Assembly: GCA_034433695.1 (NCBI GenBank)
Contig: DAOUAK010000166.1
Location: forward strand, 1-25,447
Length of the DNA stretch: 25,447 nt
DNA from: JASFBA01 sp034433695
GTDB lineage: Bacteria > Chloroflexota > Chloroflexia > DTKN01
Direction of reading: 5' to 3'
In this document: positions 15,608 through 21,839 of the stretch, in pieces
How positions within the stretch are numbered: position 1 is the first letter of the stretch
Layout: each line of letters starts with the position of its first letter
Translations under genes and position numbers: made by a program
The notes under the pieces: model-generated
Seen by the model: only the letters and a program-made list of their open reading frames with translations
Told to the model about the DNA's origin: nothing
Database searches by the model: none

Positions 15608-16648
15608 TTACCAGTTGCCCATCGTCAGAGCCATGATGGCCTTCTGGACATGCAGGCGATTTTCGGCCACATCGTAGATACAGGAGCGTGGGCCGGAGGC
15701 GACCTCATCGGTCACCTCATGGCCCCGATCCACCGGCATCGGGTGGGTAAAGATGCCGTTTTCGGTCCGCGCCATCCGCTCGGCCGTGCAGATCCACTCC
15801 GGATGCCGGAGGGCCCGCTGAATTTCCTCCTCTTTGTGGAAAACACCACCCTCGTAAGCCTGCGGGCTCATCCAGTGGCGGGAATAGACAACGTGGGCCC
15901 CTTCATAGCCTCGGTCGGGGTCATGGAGAATTTCGAAGGTGCGGCCGTGGGCGGCGCAATTTTCCCGGGTCCAGGCGATGACCTGGGGATCCAGGTCATA
16001 CCCTTCGGGATAGGCCAGCGTAATGTCCATGCCGAAGCGGGAAGCGATAAGCAACGCCTCCTGGACGCTACACCAGGAACGGGCCAGGGCACCGTGTCCC
16101 CAGGTGAGGAGGAGTTTTTTCCCCTGCAACACGGAGAGGTCCAGCGTCCGGCCCGGCCCGTTTCCCAGCCACTCGGCCCAGCCCATCAGGTCGGACAGGC
16201 CCTGGCAGGGATGAAACTTATCGTGGGCCATAGAGATGACCGGGATGTCGGCCCAGTAGGCGTACTCGCGCAAGAGGGCATCGCCCTCGCCATAGGCGCC
16301 GATCTTGTCCTCCAGGATGCGGATGCCGATGCCGGCCGCATAGCGGCTCATCACCTTGGCCGCATCTTCTACCGTTTCCCCGGCCCGGGTAGCCGTCTTG
16401 AGCCGCATGGCGCCCGGCTCCAGGTACTGGGCGTGTCCCCCCAGTTCGGTGGCCGCACACTCGAACGACTGGCGGGTGCGCACCGAGGGATTGTAGAAGA
16501 ACATGAAGAAGGTCTTGCCTTGAAGGAGGTTACTCCAGCGGGGCGAGAAACGTTCCCGCTTCATCTTCGCCGCCAGGTCCAGGACGGCGATGAGCCCCTC
16601 CAGTGGCCACTCCTGAGTTGTGAGCAGGTCACGTCCGTACAGGTCCAT
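15608..16648 (-). CDS. Carbamoyltransferase A (acetylornithine/YgeW-like transcarbamylase, substrate unknown)
   Basis: 346 residues, cytosolic aspartate/ornithine carbamoyltransferase fold. Carbamoyl phosphate is bound by SVRTR at 55-59 (FYNPSVRTRQSFE) and HPCQ at 146-149. The second-domain loop, normally HCLP in ornithine enzymes, is HPMP (302-305), closer to the aspartate enzyme's HPLP. GGHAQYL and the ending VAENRLHVQKAIMAL match the N-acetyl- or N-succinylornithine transcarbamylase group, while RFGMDITLAYPEGYDLDP resembles the YgeW group. Anabolic OTC is unlikely: the typical DxxxSMG ornithine loop is not seen. Two ATG codons stand in tandem; the second (16648) is preferred because GGAGGA at 16659-16654 is then 5 rather than 2 bases away. 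Confidence 0.85.
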   Translation of the reverse strand: MDLYGRDLLTTQEWPLEGLIAVLDLAAKMKRERFSPRWSNLLQGKTFFMFFYNPSVRTRQSFECAATELGGHAQYLEPGAMRLKTATRAGETVEDAAKVMSRYAAGIGIRILEDKIGAYGEGDALLREYAYWADIPVISMAHDKFHPCQGLSDLMGWAEWLGNGPGRTLDLSVLQGKKLLLTWGHGALARSWCSVQEALLIASRFGMDITLAYPEGYDLDPQVIAWTRENCAAHGRTFEILHDPDRGYEGAHVVYSRHWMSPQAYEGGVFHKEEEIQRALRHPEWICTAERMARTENGIFTHPMPVDRGHEVTDEVASGPRSCIYDVAENRLHVQKAIMALTMGNW

Positions 16649-16664
16649 CATCTTCCTCCGAAGG

Positions 16665-17228
16665 TTATTCCCGGCGACTGAAGCCGTGGACGGTGAGCCT
16701 TTCGCCCAGGGTATAGTAGGTTCCCGAGACATAACAAAGCCAATCGGCGCGCGTCCAGTCCACCCGGCCGGAGGGGTCCACCAGCGTCGCGTCGCTCTGC
16801 ACGGCGACGACTTCGCCCAGGAAAAGGTCGTGGCTGCCGAGCGAGACCGTCCGGCGCACCACACACTCCAGGTGAAGCGGGCACTCGGCGATGAGCGGCA
16901 CCTGCACCTGGGAAGCCGGGAGCGGGGTCAGTCCACAGAGGGCGAATTTATCGTGGTCGCGTCCCGAGACGGTACCGCAACGGTCCACTGCCTGGAGCAG
17001 GCTTGTGGGGGGCAAATTGACGACGAACTGGCCGATGTCGCGGATCAGGGCATGGGAGTGCCGGCTGGGCCGCACGGCGATTCCGACCATCGGCGGGTCG
17101 GAGCAGACCGTGCCCACCCAGGCCAGGGTGATGATGTTGGGACGCTCCACTCCGCAGGTGACCAGGACGACGGGCACGGGACACAGGGCCGTCGAAGCGG
17201 GGTGGGTCACTTTCCTCGGCTTCTTCAT
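16665..17228 (-). CDS. Flavin reductase-like FMN-binding protein
   Basis: 187 residues, split-barrel flavoprotein of the flavin reductase-like family (HpaC/PheA2 type). The signature NIITLAWVGTVCSDPPMVGIAV (about 31-52) forms the FMN-binding strand and loop, followed by RPSRHSHALI and FVVNLPP. Members use NAD(P)H to reduce FMN for a partner monooxygenase, or act alone as small oxidoreductases. No partner monooxygenase is seen in this window. The gene lies between two carbamoyltransferase genes with gaps of 14 and 16 bases, so it is part of the same operon and presumably acts on the same compound or an electron carrier for it. ATG 17228 has AGGGGCAAGC upstream. Confidence 0.88.
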   Translation of the reverse strand: MKKPRKVTHPASTALCPVPVVLVTCGVERPNIITLAWVGTVCSDPPMVGIAVRPSRHSHALIRDIGQFVVNLPPTSLLQAVDRCGTVSGRDHDKFALCGLTPLPASQVQVPLIAECPLHLECVVRRTVSLGSHDLFLGEVVAVQSDATLVDPSGRVDWTRADWLCYVSGTYYTLGERLTVHGFSRRE

Positions 17229-17242
17229 GCTTGCCCCTAACC

Positions 17243-18289
17243 TCAGCGCATCACCAGGCTCATCACCGCCTTCTGTACGTGGAGGCGGTTTTCGGCTTCG
17301 TCGAAGACGGCCGATTGGGGGCCGTCAATAACCTCATCGGTAACTTCAAAGCCGCGGTCGCAGGGGAGGCAGTGCAGGTAGATGGCCTCGGGGTGGGCCA
17401 GTTTCATGAGATCGGCGTCGCAGATCCAGTGCCGGTTGCGCTCGAAAATTTCTTTGGCCTTTTGCGGGCTATCCTCCCCCACAGGCGGCTTGAACATGGG
17501 CACGGCAGTCCAGGACTTGGGGTAGACGACGTGGGCCCCCTGCACCGCCTCGCGCATATCGTGGCTGATGGCGAAGGAGCCGCCGTAACGCCGGGCATAA
17601 TTCCGACAGGCCTCCAGAACCTCGGGGTCGAGTTCCATACCCTCAGGGTGGGCGAGCACCACGTCCATGCCCATCATCGTAGCGGCGATGATGGCGCTCT
17701 GGGGCACGGCCCGGGGCTTGTGGATGCTGGGCGAATAGGCCCAACTCATCACGAACTTGACCCCTCGGAAGCCGCCGAACTTTTCCCGGACGGTGAGGAT
17801 GTCGGCCAGGGCCTGGAAGGGATGGTACTTGTCGTCCTCCATGTTCAGGACGGGGATGTCGGCCCAGTAGGCAAAGTTGCGGATCATCTCGTTGGCTCCG
17901 CCGTAGACCCAGTCCACCGGGTCGCCGTAGCAGCGGATGGCGATGGCGTGGCCCATGCGCGAGAGCACCCGGGCCACATCGGAGACGCGTTCGGTGGTAT
18001 AGGCCACCTCGCGGCCCGGCAGGGCGGGGGTATAGATCTTCTCCGGGTCCAGGTAGTGGGCATGGCCGCCCAGTTGGGTCATGCCGGCCTCGAAGGAGTT
18101 GCGGGTGCGCAGGCTCTGGTTGTAGAAGATCATGAAGAGGGTCTTGCCGCGCAGCAAATGGTCATGAGGTTCGCCCATGGCGAAGCGGCGCTTCAGGTCC
18201 AGGGCGACATCGAGGATGGTTTCCACCTCCTCGCGGCTCCATTCCAGGAGCGTGATAAAATCGCGACCACGGAACGTTTCGGTTTTCAT
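17243..18289 (-). CDS. Carbamoyltransferase B (acetylornithine/YgeW-like transcarbamylase, substrate unknown)
   Basis: 348 residues, same superfamily as carbamoyltransferase A but clearly diverged. Carbamoyl phosphate motifs are SLRTR at 59-63 (FYNQSLRTRNSFE) and HPFQ near 157, with HCLP at 306-309 (LHCLPCDRGFEVTDEV). SWAYSPSIHKPRAVPQS and MGMDVVLAHPEGMELDPE are strongly reminiscent of E. coli YgeW as I remember it, while FDEAENRLHVQKAVMSL matches the acetylornithine group. A compared with B differs at the HPxQ and HxxP loops, so they may take different substrates or form a mixed trimer. ATG 18289 has GAGAGGAGG before it. First metabolic gene of the run; no separate promoter was recognised in the 95 bases upstream. 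Confidence 0.87.
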   Translation of the reverse strand: MKTETFRGRDFITLLEWSREEVETILDVALDLKRRFAMGEPHDHLLRGKTLFMIFYNQSLRTRNSFEAGMTQLGGHAHYLDPEKIYTPALPGREVAYTTERVSDVARVLSRMGHAIAIRCYGDPVDWVYGGANEMIRNFAYWADIPVLNMEDDKYHPFQALADILTVREKFGGFRGVKFVMSWAYSPSIHKPRAVPQSAIIAATMMGMDVVLAHPEGMELDPEVLEACRNYARRYGGSFAISHDMREAVQGAHVVYPKSWTAVPMFKPPVGEDSPQKAKEIFERNRHWICDADLMKLAHPEAIYLHCLPCDRGFEVTDEVIDGPQSAVFDEAENRLHVQKAVMSLVMR

Positions 18290-18352
18290 CCTTGCCTCCT
18301 CTCAATAGTTTCCTTCGACCGAAATCCCCGGACCATGCCGCCCCTAAAGAAA

Positions 18353-18369
18353 CCGGGGCAGCCGCCCGG
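18353..18369 (-). terminator. Weak terminator-like hairpin after the response regulators
   Basis: In the minus-strand transcript CCGGG and CCCGG form a 5-bp stem around a 7-base loop, followed by TTTCTTTA. An alternative 5-bp pairing of GCCCC with GGGGC reads across the T run. It may reduce rather than stop readthrough into the carbamoyltransferase genes. Confidence 0.35.
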
Positions 18370-18384
18370 GGAAAAAACACGTCG

Positions 18385-18768
18385 TTATACTTCCTTGCCC
18401 GGACCGGGGTTCTTTCCCAAAAAACGCTCGATTCGCTGGAGGAGATCGGGCAGTTCAAAAGGTTTGATCAGGTAATCGTCGGCTCCGGCGGCAAAGCCGC
18501 GGGCGATATCGTCATCCTCATCGCGCACGCTAAAGATCACCACCGGCACCGGACGGGCCGCCTTGATCTGCCGACAGATTTCCCAGCCGCTGATGTGCGG
18601 CATACTCAAGTCCAGCAACACCAGGTCCGGCTGGAAAGCCTCAAAGACGGCTATGGCCTCGCGGGGGTCGGACACGGTAGAGACCAGGAATCCCTCCCCC
18701 TGGAGAAGGCGGGCCAGGAAAAGGTTCATCTCCCGGCTGTCGTCAATGACCAGGATCTTCCGCTCCAC
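18385..18768 (-). CDS. Single-domain response regulator 2
   Basis: 127 residues consisting only of a receiver domain: acidic pair Asp9-Asp10, phospho-acceptor Asp53 (VLLDLSMP), switch Ser80 (VIFSVRD) and Lys102 (LIKPF). No DNA-binding or enzymatic output domain follows. Start is GTG 18768, 26 bases inside the end of the preceding receiver gene, with AGGGGGAGAAG upstream; the pair is translationally coupled. Such proteins relay phosphate or act by protein contact. No histidine kinase is present in the window. Confidence 0.92.
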   Translation of the reverse strand: MERKILVIDDSREMNLFLARLLQGEGFLVSTVSDPREAIAVFEAFQPDLVLLDLSMPHISGWEICRQIKAARPVPVVIFSVRDEDDDIARGFAAGADDYLIKPFELPDLLQRIERFLGKNPGPGKEV

Positions 18769-19162
18769 CTTCTCCCCCTTTCCGGGCAGACAGCGGACGA
18801 ATGCGGGGACGCAAGGCGTGTTCCACGACGGCCAGCAATTGGTCGATCTCGAACGGCTTGGCCAGGTAGGCGTCGGCTCCGGCCCGCAGTCCCCGGCGAA
18901 CGGCCTCGGTCTCGGCCTGTACGGTCAGCATCACCACCGGGGTCTCGGAGACGCGCTTGATCTGCTGACAGAGTTCCAGTCCGCTGAGGCCGGGGAGATT
19001 GACATCCAGGAGCACCAGGTCGGGCCGGAGGTTCTGGAAGGCTTCCCAGCCGGCCGGCCCATCGTCCACTACCACGGTCTGATAACCCTCCTGACGGAGG
19101 ATATGTTCCAGCAAACGGCTGATGTCCGGGCTGTCCTCAACCACCAGGATCGTCTTGGCCAT
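18743..19162 (-). CDS. Single-domain response regulator 1
   Basis: 139 residues, receiver domain only: Glu9-Asp10, phospho-acceptor Asp53 (VLLDVNLPGLSG), switch Thr80 (VMLTVQ) and Lys102 (LAKPF). A Gly-rich tail (RKGGEGGAEDPGH) lies over the start of the next gene. Clearly a paralogue of response regulator 2, with the same spacing of all key residues, so probably a tandem duplication. ATG 19162 has only a weak site (TAAGAG) before it. Transcribed from the promoter at 19196-19224. Confidence 0.93.
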   Translation of the reverse strand: MAKTILVVEDSPDISRLLEHILRQEGYQTVVVDDGPAGWEAFQNLRPDLVLLDVNLPGLSGLELCQQIKRVSETPVVMLTVQAETEAVRRGLRAGADAYLAKPFEIDQLLAVVEHALRPRIRPLSARKGGEGGAEDPGH

Positions 19163-19178
19163 CTCTTACGGCTCCGTA

Positions 19179-19224
19179 GGTATCATTGTATCACGATGAT
19201 ACCACGGGAGGAGAAGGCTGTCAA
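19179..19224 (-). promoter_or_regulatory. Promoter of the response regulators with an overlapping inverted repeat
   Basis: Minus strand: perfect -35 TTGACA (19224-19219), 17-base spacer, -10 TATCAT (19201-19196) preceded by TGG. The -10 is part of an inverted repeat GGTATCAT-N9-ATGATACC (19179-19203) whose other half covers the +4 to +11 region. The predicted start is near 19189. The layout is that expected of a repressor operator, but no regulator is identified. Confidence 0.65.
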
Positions 19225-19353
19225 AAAGTGAGGCGATGTGTCTTCCGAAGGCACGAGTGCCTACCCAAGGCCGAAGGACCCTTCCCCTTTTACAACCTTG
19301 CCTCTTTCGACTATTTTGCGAATAAATAACTTGCAGGGATAGCGCCAGGGGGC

Positions 19354-19377
19354 CGGCCCTGTGGTATAATAGGGCCG
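19354..19377 (+). promoter_or_regulatory. Extended -10 promoter flanked by inverted repeat
   Basis: TGG-TATAAT (TATAAT at 19365-19370), with no good -35 at 17 bases (GCGCCA). The -10 is bracketed by CGGCCCT (19354-19360) and AGGGCCG (19371-19377), a perfect 7-bp inverted repeat around a 10-base centre. It would read toward the RHS remnants. No intact gene with a good start follows for about 1 kb. Confidence 0.4.
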
Positions 19378-19488
19378 TGGGGCCATCTCCATCTGCACCT
19401 GAACAACCGCATACGTCCCGTCCCCGGCGCGGGCCGACCTACCCCTTGCGCCCCCCGAACGTTCGACCTTCAACCCGCAACCTACCGA

Positions 19489-19548
19489 GAGGGTTCGACG
19501 GCGATTGTAGCGGACGCCTCGGGGGCGAAGGTGGGCGAGGTACGCTAC
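19489..19548 (+). pseudogene. RHS-repeat core remnant
   Basis: Translating 19489-19548 gives EGSTAIVADASGAKVGEVRY, matching the conserved core segment 'GST..(V)DASG..V.EVRY' just before the RHS core ends. Nothing RHS-like is readable upstream in this frame, and the frame then runs into a low-complexity stretch and the palindrome at 19567-19617. The roughly 40-45 residues that normally join this segment to 'ARWYDPALGRF' are missing, and the two parts are in different frames. A decayed fragment, not a working gene. Confidence 0.6.
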
Positions 19549-19566
19549 CCACCTCACCCCTCACCC

Positions 19567-19617
19567 CCTGACCCCCTCTCCCCTCTCCGTCGGACGGAGA
19601 GGGGAGAGGGGGTCAGG
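19567..19617. repeat. Perfect 25-bp inverted repeat with a single-base centre
   Basis: Arms 19567-19591 and 19593-19617 are exact reverse complements (starting CCTGACCCCCTCTCC and ending GGGTCAGG) around G19592. The sequence has the polypyrimidine/polypurine look of dispersed palindromes in Chloroflexota intergenic DNA. It sits between the two RHS core fragments, in place of the missing core codons. Confidence 0.9.
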
Positions 19618-19621
19618 CCAC

Positions 19622-20449
19622 GCCCGCTGGTACGACCCGGCCCTGGGGAGGTTCATCCAGCCGGATACCATTGTGCCCCAACCTGGAGACCCCCAAAATT
19701 TCAACCGTTACGCCTATGTGCGGAATAGCCCTTCCTGCCTCGTCGATCCATCAGGCCATTGCGCTGGTGATCCAAACGATCCCGATAATCCCGATGCCGC
19801 GTGTTGGAAGACTTATTTTGAGCTGCGAGCCCGCCTGGGTGTCCTTTTCCAATCTCCCGATCTTCATACCTGGACGGTCACGCAACTCCTCGATCTGCTT
19901 ACCTGGGTTAATTTCGGCATCCGCTTTGAAGGAGTGTGGAACAGCCGGGATCTGGGGATGGCGATCGGAGGCCTGAATGCCATGCTGAATGCTCTCGGGG
20001 GGATCAGCACAGGTTATCGTCCTTGCTGGGGATCCCCTCTTTTGGGACTTTACGTTATGGGAGAGTGGGGGAAATCCGTTGGCGGTGCGATGCACAAGGG
20101 TAGTAATCGCGTGGATCTCGAACCCGGTTTCACGATGGAAGTCTTCCTCCACGAAACCGGACATATTATCGACTATAACCTGGGTGGGGGTAGATTCTGG
20201 TCTGAGCAGGGATTCCAATCTCTGGGCTGGCAGCGCACACGGTTCCTGGGTTTCCTGTGGCCGACCGGGTGGACTTATAGTGGTGAAGTTCCTCCTCATA
20301 CTCGGGCAGATCCAATAGAAGACTTTGCTGACGCTTTTGCTCTATGGGTAATGATAAGCAACGGGATGACTCTTCCCACCGGCTGGAACCCATATGCTGA
20401 AACCCACATCCGTGTTTTGACTGCGGCCCTCTTTGGAACGGGCCCGTAG
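19622..20449 (+). pseudogene. RHS C-terminal tip with zinc metallopeptidase toxin-like domain (5' truncated)
   Basis: The frame opens with ARWYDPALGRFIQPDT, then FNRYAYVRNSPSCLVDPSGH, the diagnostic end of an RHS-repeat core. After that a unique domain of about 230 residues contains a gluzincin-type HETGH (20150-20164) and a downstream EDFADAFALWV likely to give the third ligand. This is the layout of polymorphic RHS toxins, in which a variable C-terminal tip follows the conserved PSG sequence. The core upstream is missing or broken and no ribosome site precedes the first GTG (19673), so it is a remnant or a silent orphan tip. Toxicity is inferred from family architecture only. Base composition is visibly lower in GC than neighbouring genes. 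Confidence 0.7.
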
Positions 20450-20539
20450 TAATCCGCCGACGGTATCCACTTTGGATATCAGGAAGGTAGACGAGATACC
20501 ACATAGGAGGCGATGACTCTAGCAACCTTGGAGGAGAGG

Positions 20540-21244
20540 ATGTACCGATTGAGTATGCTCATCAAGATACTGGTGCCCATGTTGCTTCTATTGGCTTCGT
20601 GTAATATCCAGCGACGGGATTGGCAACGGGATTGGTTAGCCGGCCAGCCTTGTAGCCCCCCGTGCTGGCAGAGGATCACGCCCGGTGTCACCACCGGAGC
20701 AGAGGTTGAGGCCATTTTGCGCCAGAAGGCACCGTTACAGCGGCGGGAGGTCATCGGACCGCTGTTCGACTTTGACCGCTCGGTGGCTCTGTTCTGGGAG
20801 TGGGCAGGGATAGAGGGCGGAGGGAAGGTAAATTATGACCTGGACACCGGGTTAGTCTTCAAGGTGGCATTCTGGTGCTCTGGGCCGTGCGACTTCACTT
20901 TCGAGGAAATCATAGATGCTTATGGTGAACCTGACCATATCTATGTCAATATCTTGGAACCCTATTGCAACCTTTCCCCTGGGCGGGAGTACCACCTGGA
21001 GATTTTCTACGTAGATAAAGGATTTGGCCTTTATCCGTCCTATACGGTAACCTCCAAGCCTGAGATCAGCCGTGGCCTGCGATTCGACAGAGTGGAATTC
21101 TTCGTCCCCACGATAGAGGGATTTGTGGCAGCGAGGGGAGAGAATTGGCGAGAAGCCCTTTATCCCTGGCAGGGGTTCAAATCCTTTGATGAGTATATAT
21201 GCCTGGCGCGCCCTGATTTATGTAGTAGCGAGGAGCAACCGTAG
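20540..21244 (+). CDS. Lipoprotein of unknown function
   Basis: 234 residues. A lipoprotein signal peptide, MYRLSMLIKILVPMLLLLASC, has lipobox L-A-S-C with Cys21 as the lipidated residue, so it should be anchored outside the membrane. The mature part has a linker (NIQRRDWQRDW) and then CSPPCWQRITPGVTTGAEVEAIL, a start I associate with a widespread uncharacterised Chloroflexota lipoprotein group. The rest is mixed strands with Cys pairs (WCSGPC). ATG 20540 is chosen over ATG 20513 because GGAGG lies 5 bases before it, whereas the upstream ATG has GGAGG only 2 bases away and would lengthen the signal peptide unusually. It follows the RHS tip by 90 bases; a protective partner role is conceivable but unproven. 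Confidence 0.75.
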   Translation: MYRLSMLIKILVPMLLLLASCNIQRRDWQRDWLAGQPCSPPCWQRITPGVTTGAEVEAILRQKAPLQRREVIGPLFDFDRSVALFWEWAGIEGGGKVNYDLDTGLVFKVAFWCSGPCDFTFEEIIDAYGEPDHIYVNILEPYCNLSPGREYHLEIFYVDKGFGLYPSYTVTSKPEISRGLRFDRVEFFVPTIEGFVAARGENWREALYPWQGFKSFDEYICLARPDLCSSEEQP

Positions 21245-21317
21245 GGGAAACCTACGCCGGCATTGAGACCGCCGGGCTCAGGGAAGGGGTCGCAGTCTTT
21301 CTCGACGGCGCCTCGGA

Positions 21318-21355
21318 GGACGCCTTGTACCCGCAAGGTTCGGCCCGCCGGCCGG
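21318..21355. repeat. Repeat unit B, copy 1
   Basis: GGACGCCTTGT-A-CCCGCA (21318-21335) followed by CGGCCCGCCGGCCGG (21341-21355). The same pair of elements recurs at 21422-21458 with few changes. It overlaps the first copy of repeat A. Confidence 0.6.
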
Positions 21356-21365
21356 AAACGGGGAT
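21339..21365. repeat. Repeat unit A, copy 1
   Basis: 27 bases beginning TTCGGCCCGCCGGCCGG and ending AAACGGGGAT, identical to 21534-21560. The similarity continues imperfectly through an AGGGGG-GATGCGCG stretch on the right. Non-coding, GC-palindromic core. Confidence 0.75.
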
Positions 21366-21421
21366 ATCCCCAGGGGGGATGCGCGGGGCCGCACCCCCAA
21401 GGGGCTGGCCGGCGCATCGGG

Positions 21422-21458
21422 GGACGCCTTGTGCCCGCAGGCCCGGCCCGCCGGCCGG
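21422..21458. repeat. Repeat unit B, copy 2
   Basis: GGACGCCTTGT-G-CCCGCA followed by CGGCCCGCCGGCCGG (21444-21458). Matches 21318-21355 with single-base differences; spacing between copies is 104 bases. Confidence 0.6.
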
Positions 21459-21466
21459 GCATGCGC

Positions 21467-21478
21467 CGATTGAAATCG
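21467..21478. repeat. Repeat unit C, copy 1 (hairpin CGATT-GA-AATCG)
   Basis: A self-complementary 12-base element. It is followed 9 bases later by a GGGCGC..TCGCGCC run that is also found after copy 2 at 21627-21638. The arms are 5 bp around GA. Confidence 0.6.
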
Positions 21479-21533
21479 ACCTTTTCGGGCGCCCTCGCGC
21501 CCACCGTCGGCCTGCGCCGACGGGCCCCCAGGT

Positions 21534-21560
21534 TTCGGCCCGCCGGCCGGAAACGGGGAT
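21534..21560. repeat. Repeat unit A, copy 2
   Basis: Identical over 27 bases to 21339-21365. To the right it continues with a variant of the AGGGGGATGCGCG stretch (21573-21586). Copies are 195 bases apart. Confidence 0.75.
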
Positions 21561-21626
21561 GCCCTATCCCCCCAGGGGGATGCGCGATGAGGACGAGTGC
21601 CCACCCGAGGCCGGCCGGGAGGTCGG

Positions 21627-21638
21627 CGATTGAAATCG
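21627..21638. repeat. Repeat unit C, copy 2 (hairpin GGCGATT-GA-AATCGCC)
   Basis: Same CGATTGAAATCG element as copy 1, here with arms extended to 7 bp (21625-21640). It is followed by GGGGGCGCGTTCGCGCC and GCGACCGC-N4-GCGGTCGC, both strong hairpins. The whole stretch 21300-21715 holds no credible gene. Confidence 0.6.
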
Positions 21639-21697
21639 CCTCCGGGGGCGCGTTCGCGCCGGGCGACCGCCTGTGCGGTCGCTTCGCGCCGTCGGCC

Positions 21698-21711
21698 CGG
21701 CCCGCCGGCCG
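21698..21711. repeat. Fourth copy of the CGGCCCGCCGGCCG core
   Basis: This 14-base GC palindromic core occurs at 21341, 21444, 21537 and 21698 and is the common denominator of repeats A and B. Confidence 0.55.
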
Positions 21712-21839
21712 ACCGAAGGGCCTCACCCTGTCCTTCTCCGCTATGGGGAGGGAACTCGCAGGGATGAGGACGGGTGCAAGGGCATTGCCCTATGGAGGAA
21801 GCGCAAACTACCCACAAAATAGCGCGCCCAGCAGAAACT

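Noticed and set aside
18384..18430. A minus-strand promoter (TATAAC near 18390) for the carbamoyltransferase genes
   Set aside because: The hexamer 17 bases upstream has no resemblance to a -35 and no TG precedes the -10.
17231..18475. A 414-codon plus-strand open frame
   Set aside because: Antisense to carbamoyltransferase B and response regulator 2; the translation is His/Gly/Val-rich mirror sequence with no start signal.
21169..21190. A tRNA T-arm-like sequence (GGGGTTCAAATCC)
   Set aside because: No acceptor, D or anticodon stems fit around it, the T-stem pairs poorly, and it lies within the lipoprotein codons for WQGFKSFDEY.
21467..21638. CRISPR array, because GATTGAAAT recalls CRISPR repeat ends
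   Set aside because: Only two 12-base copies, 160 bases apart, with no regular repeats, spacers or cas genes.
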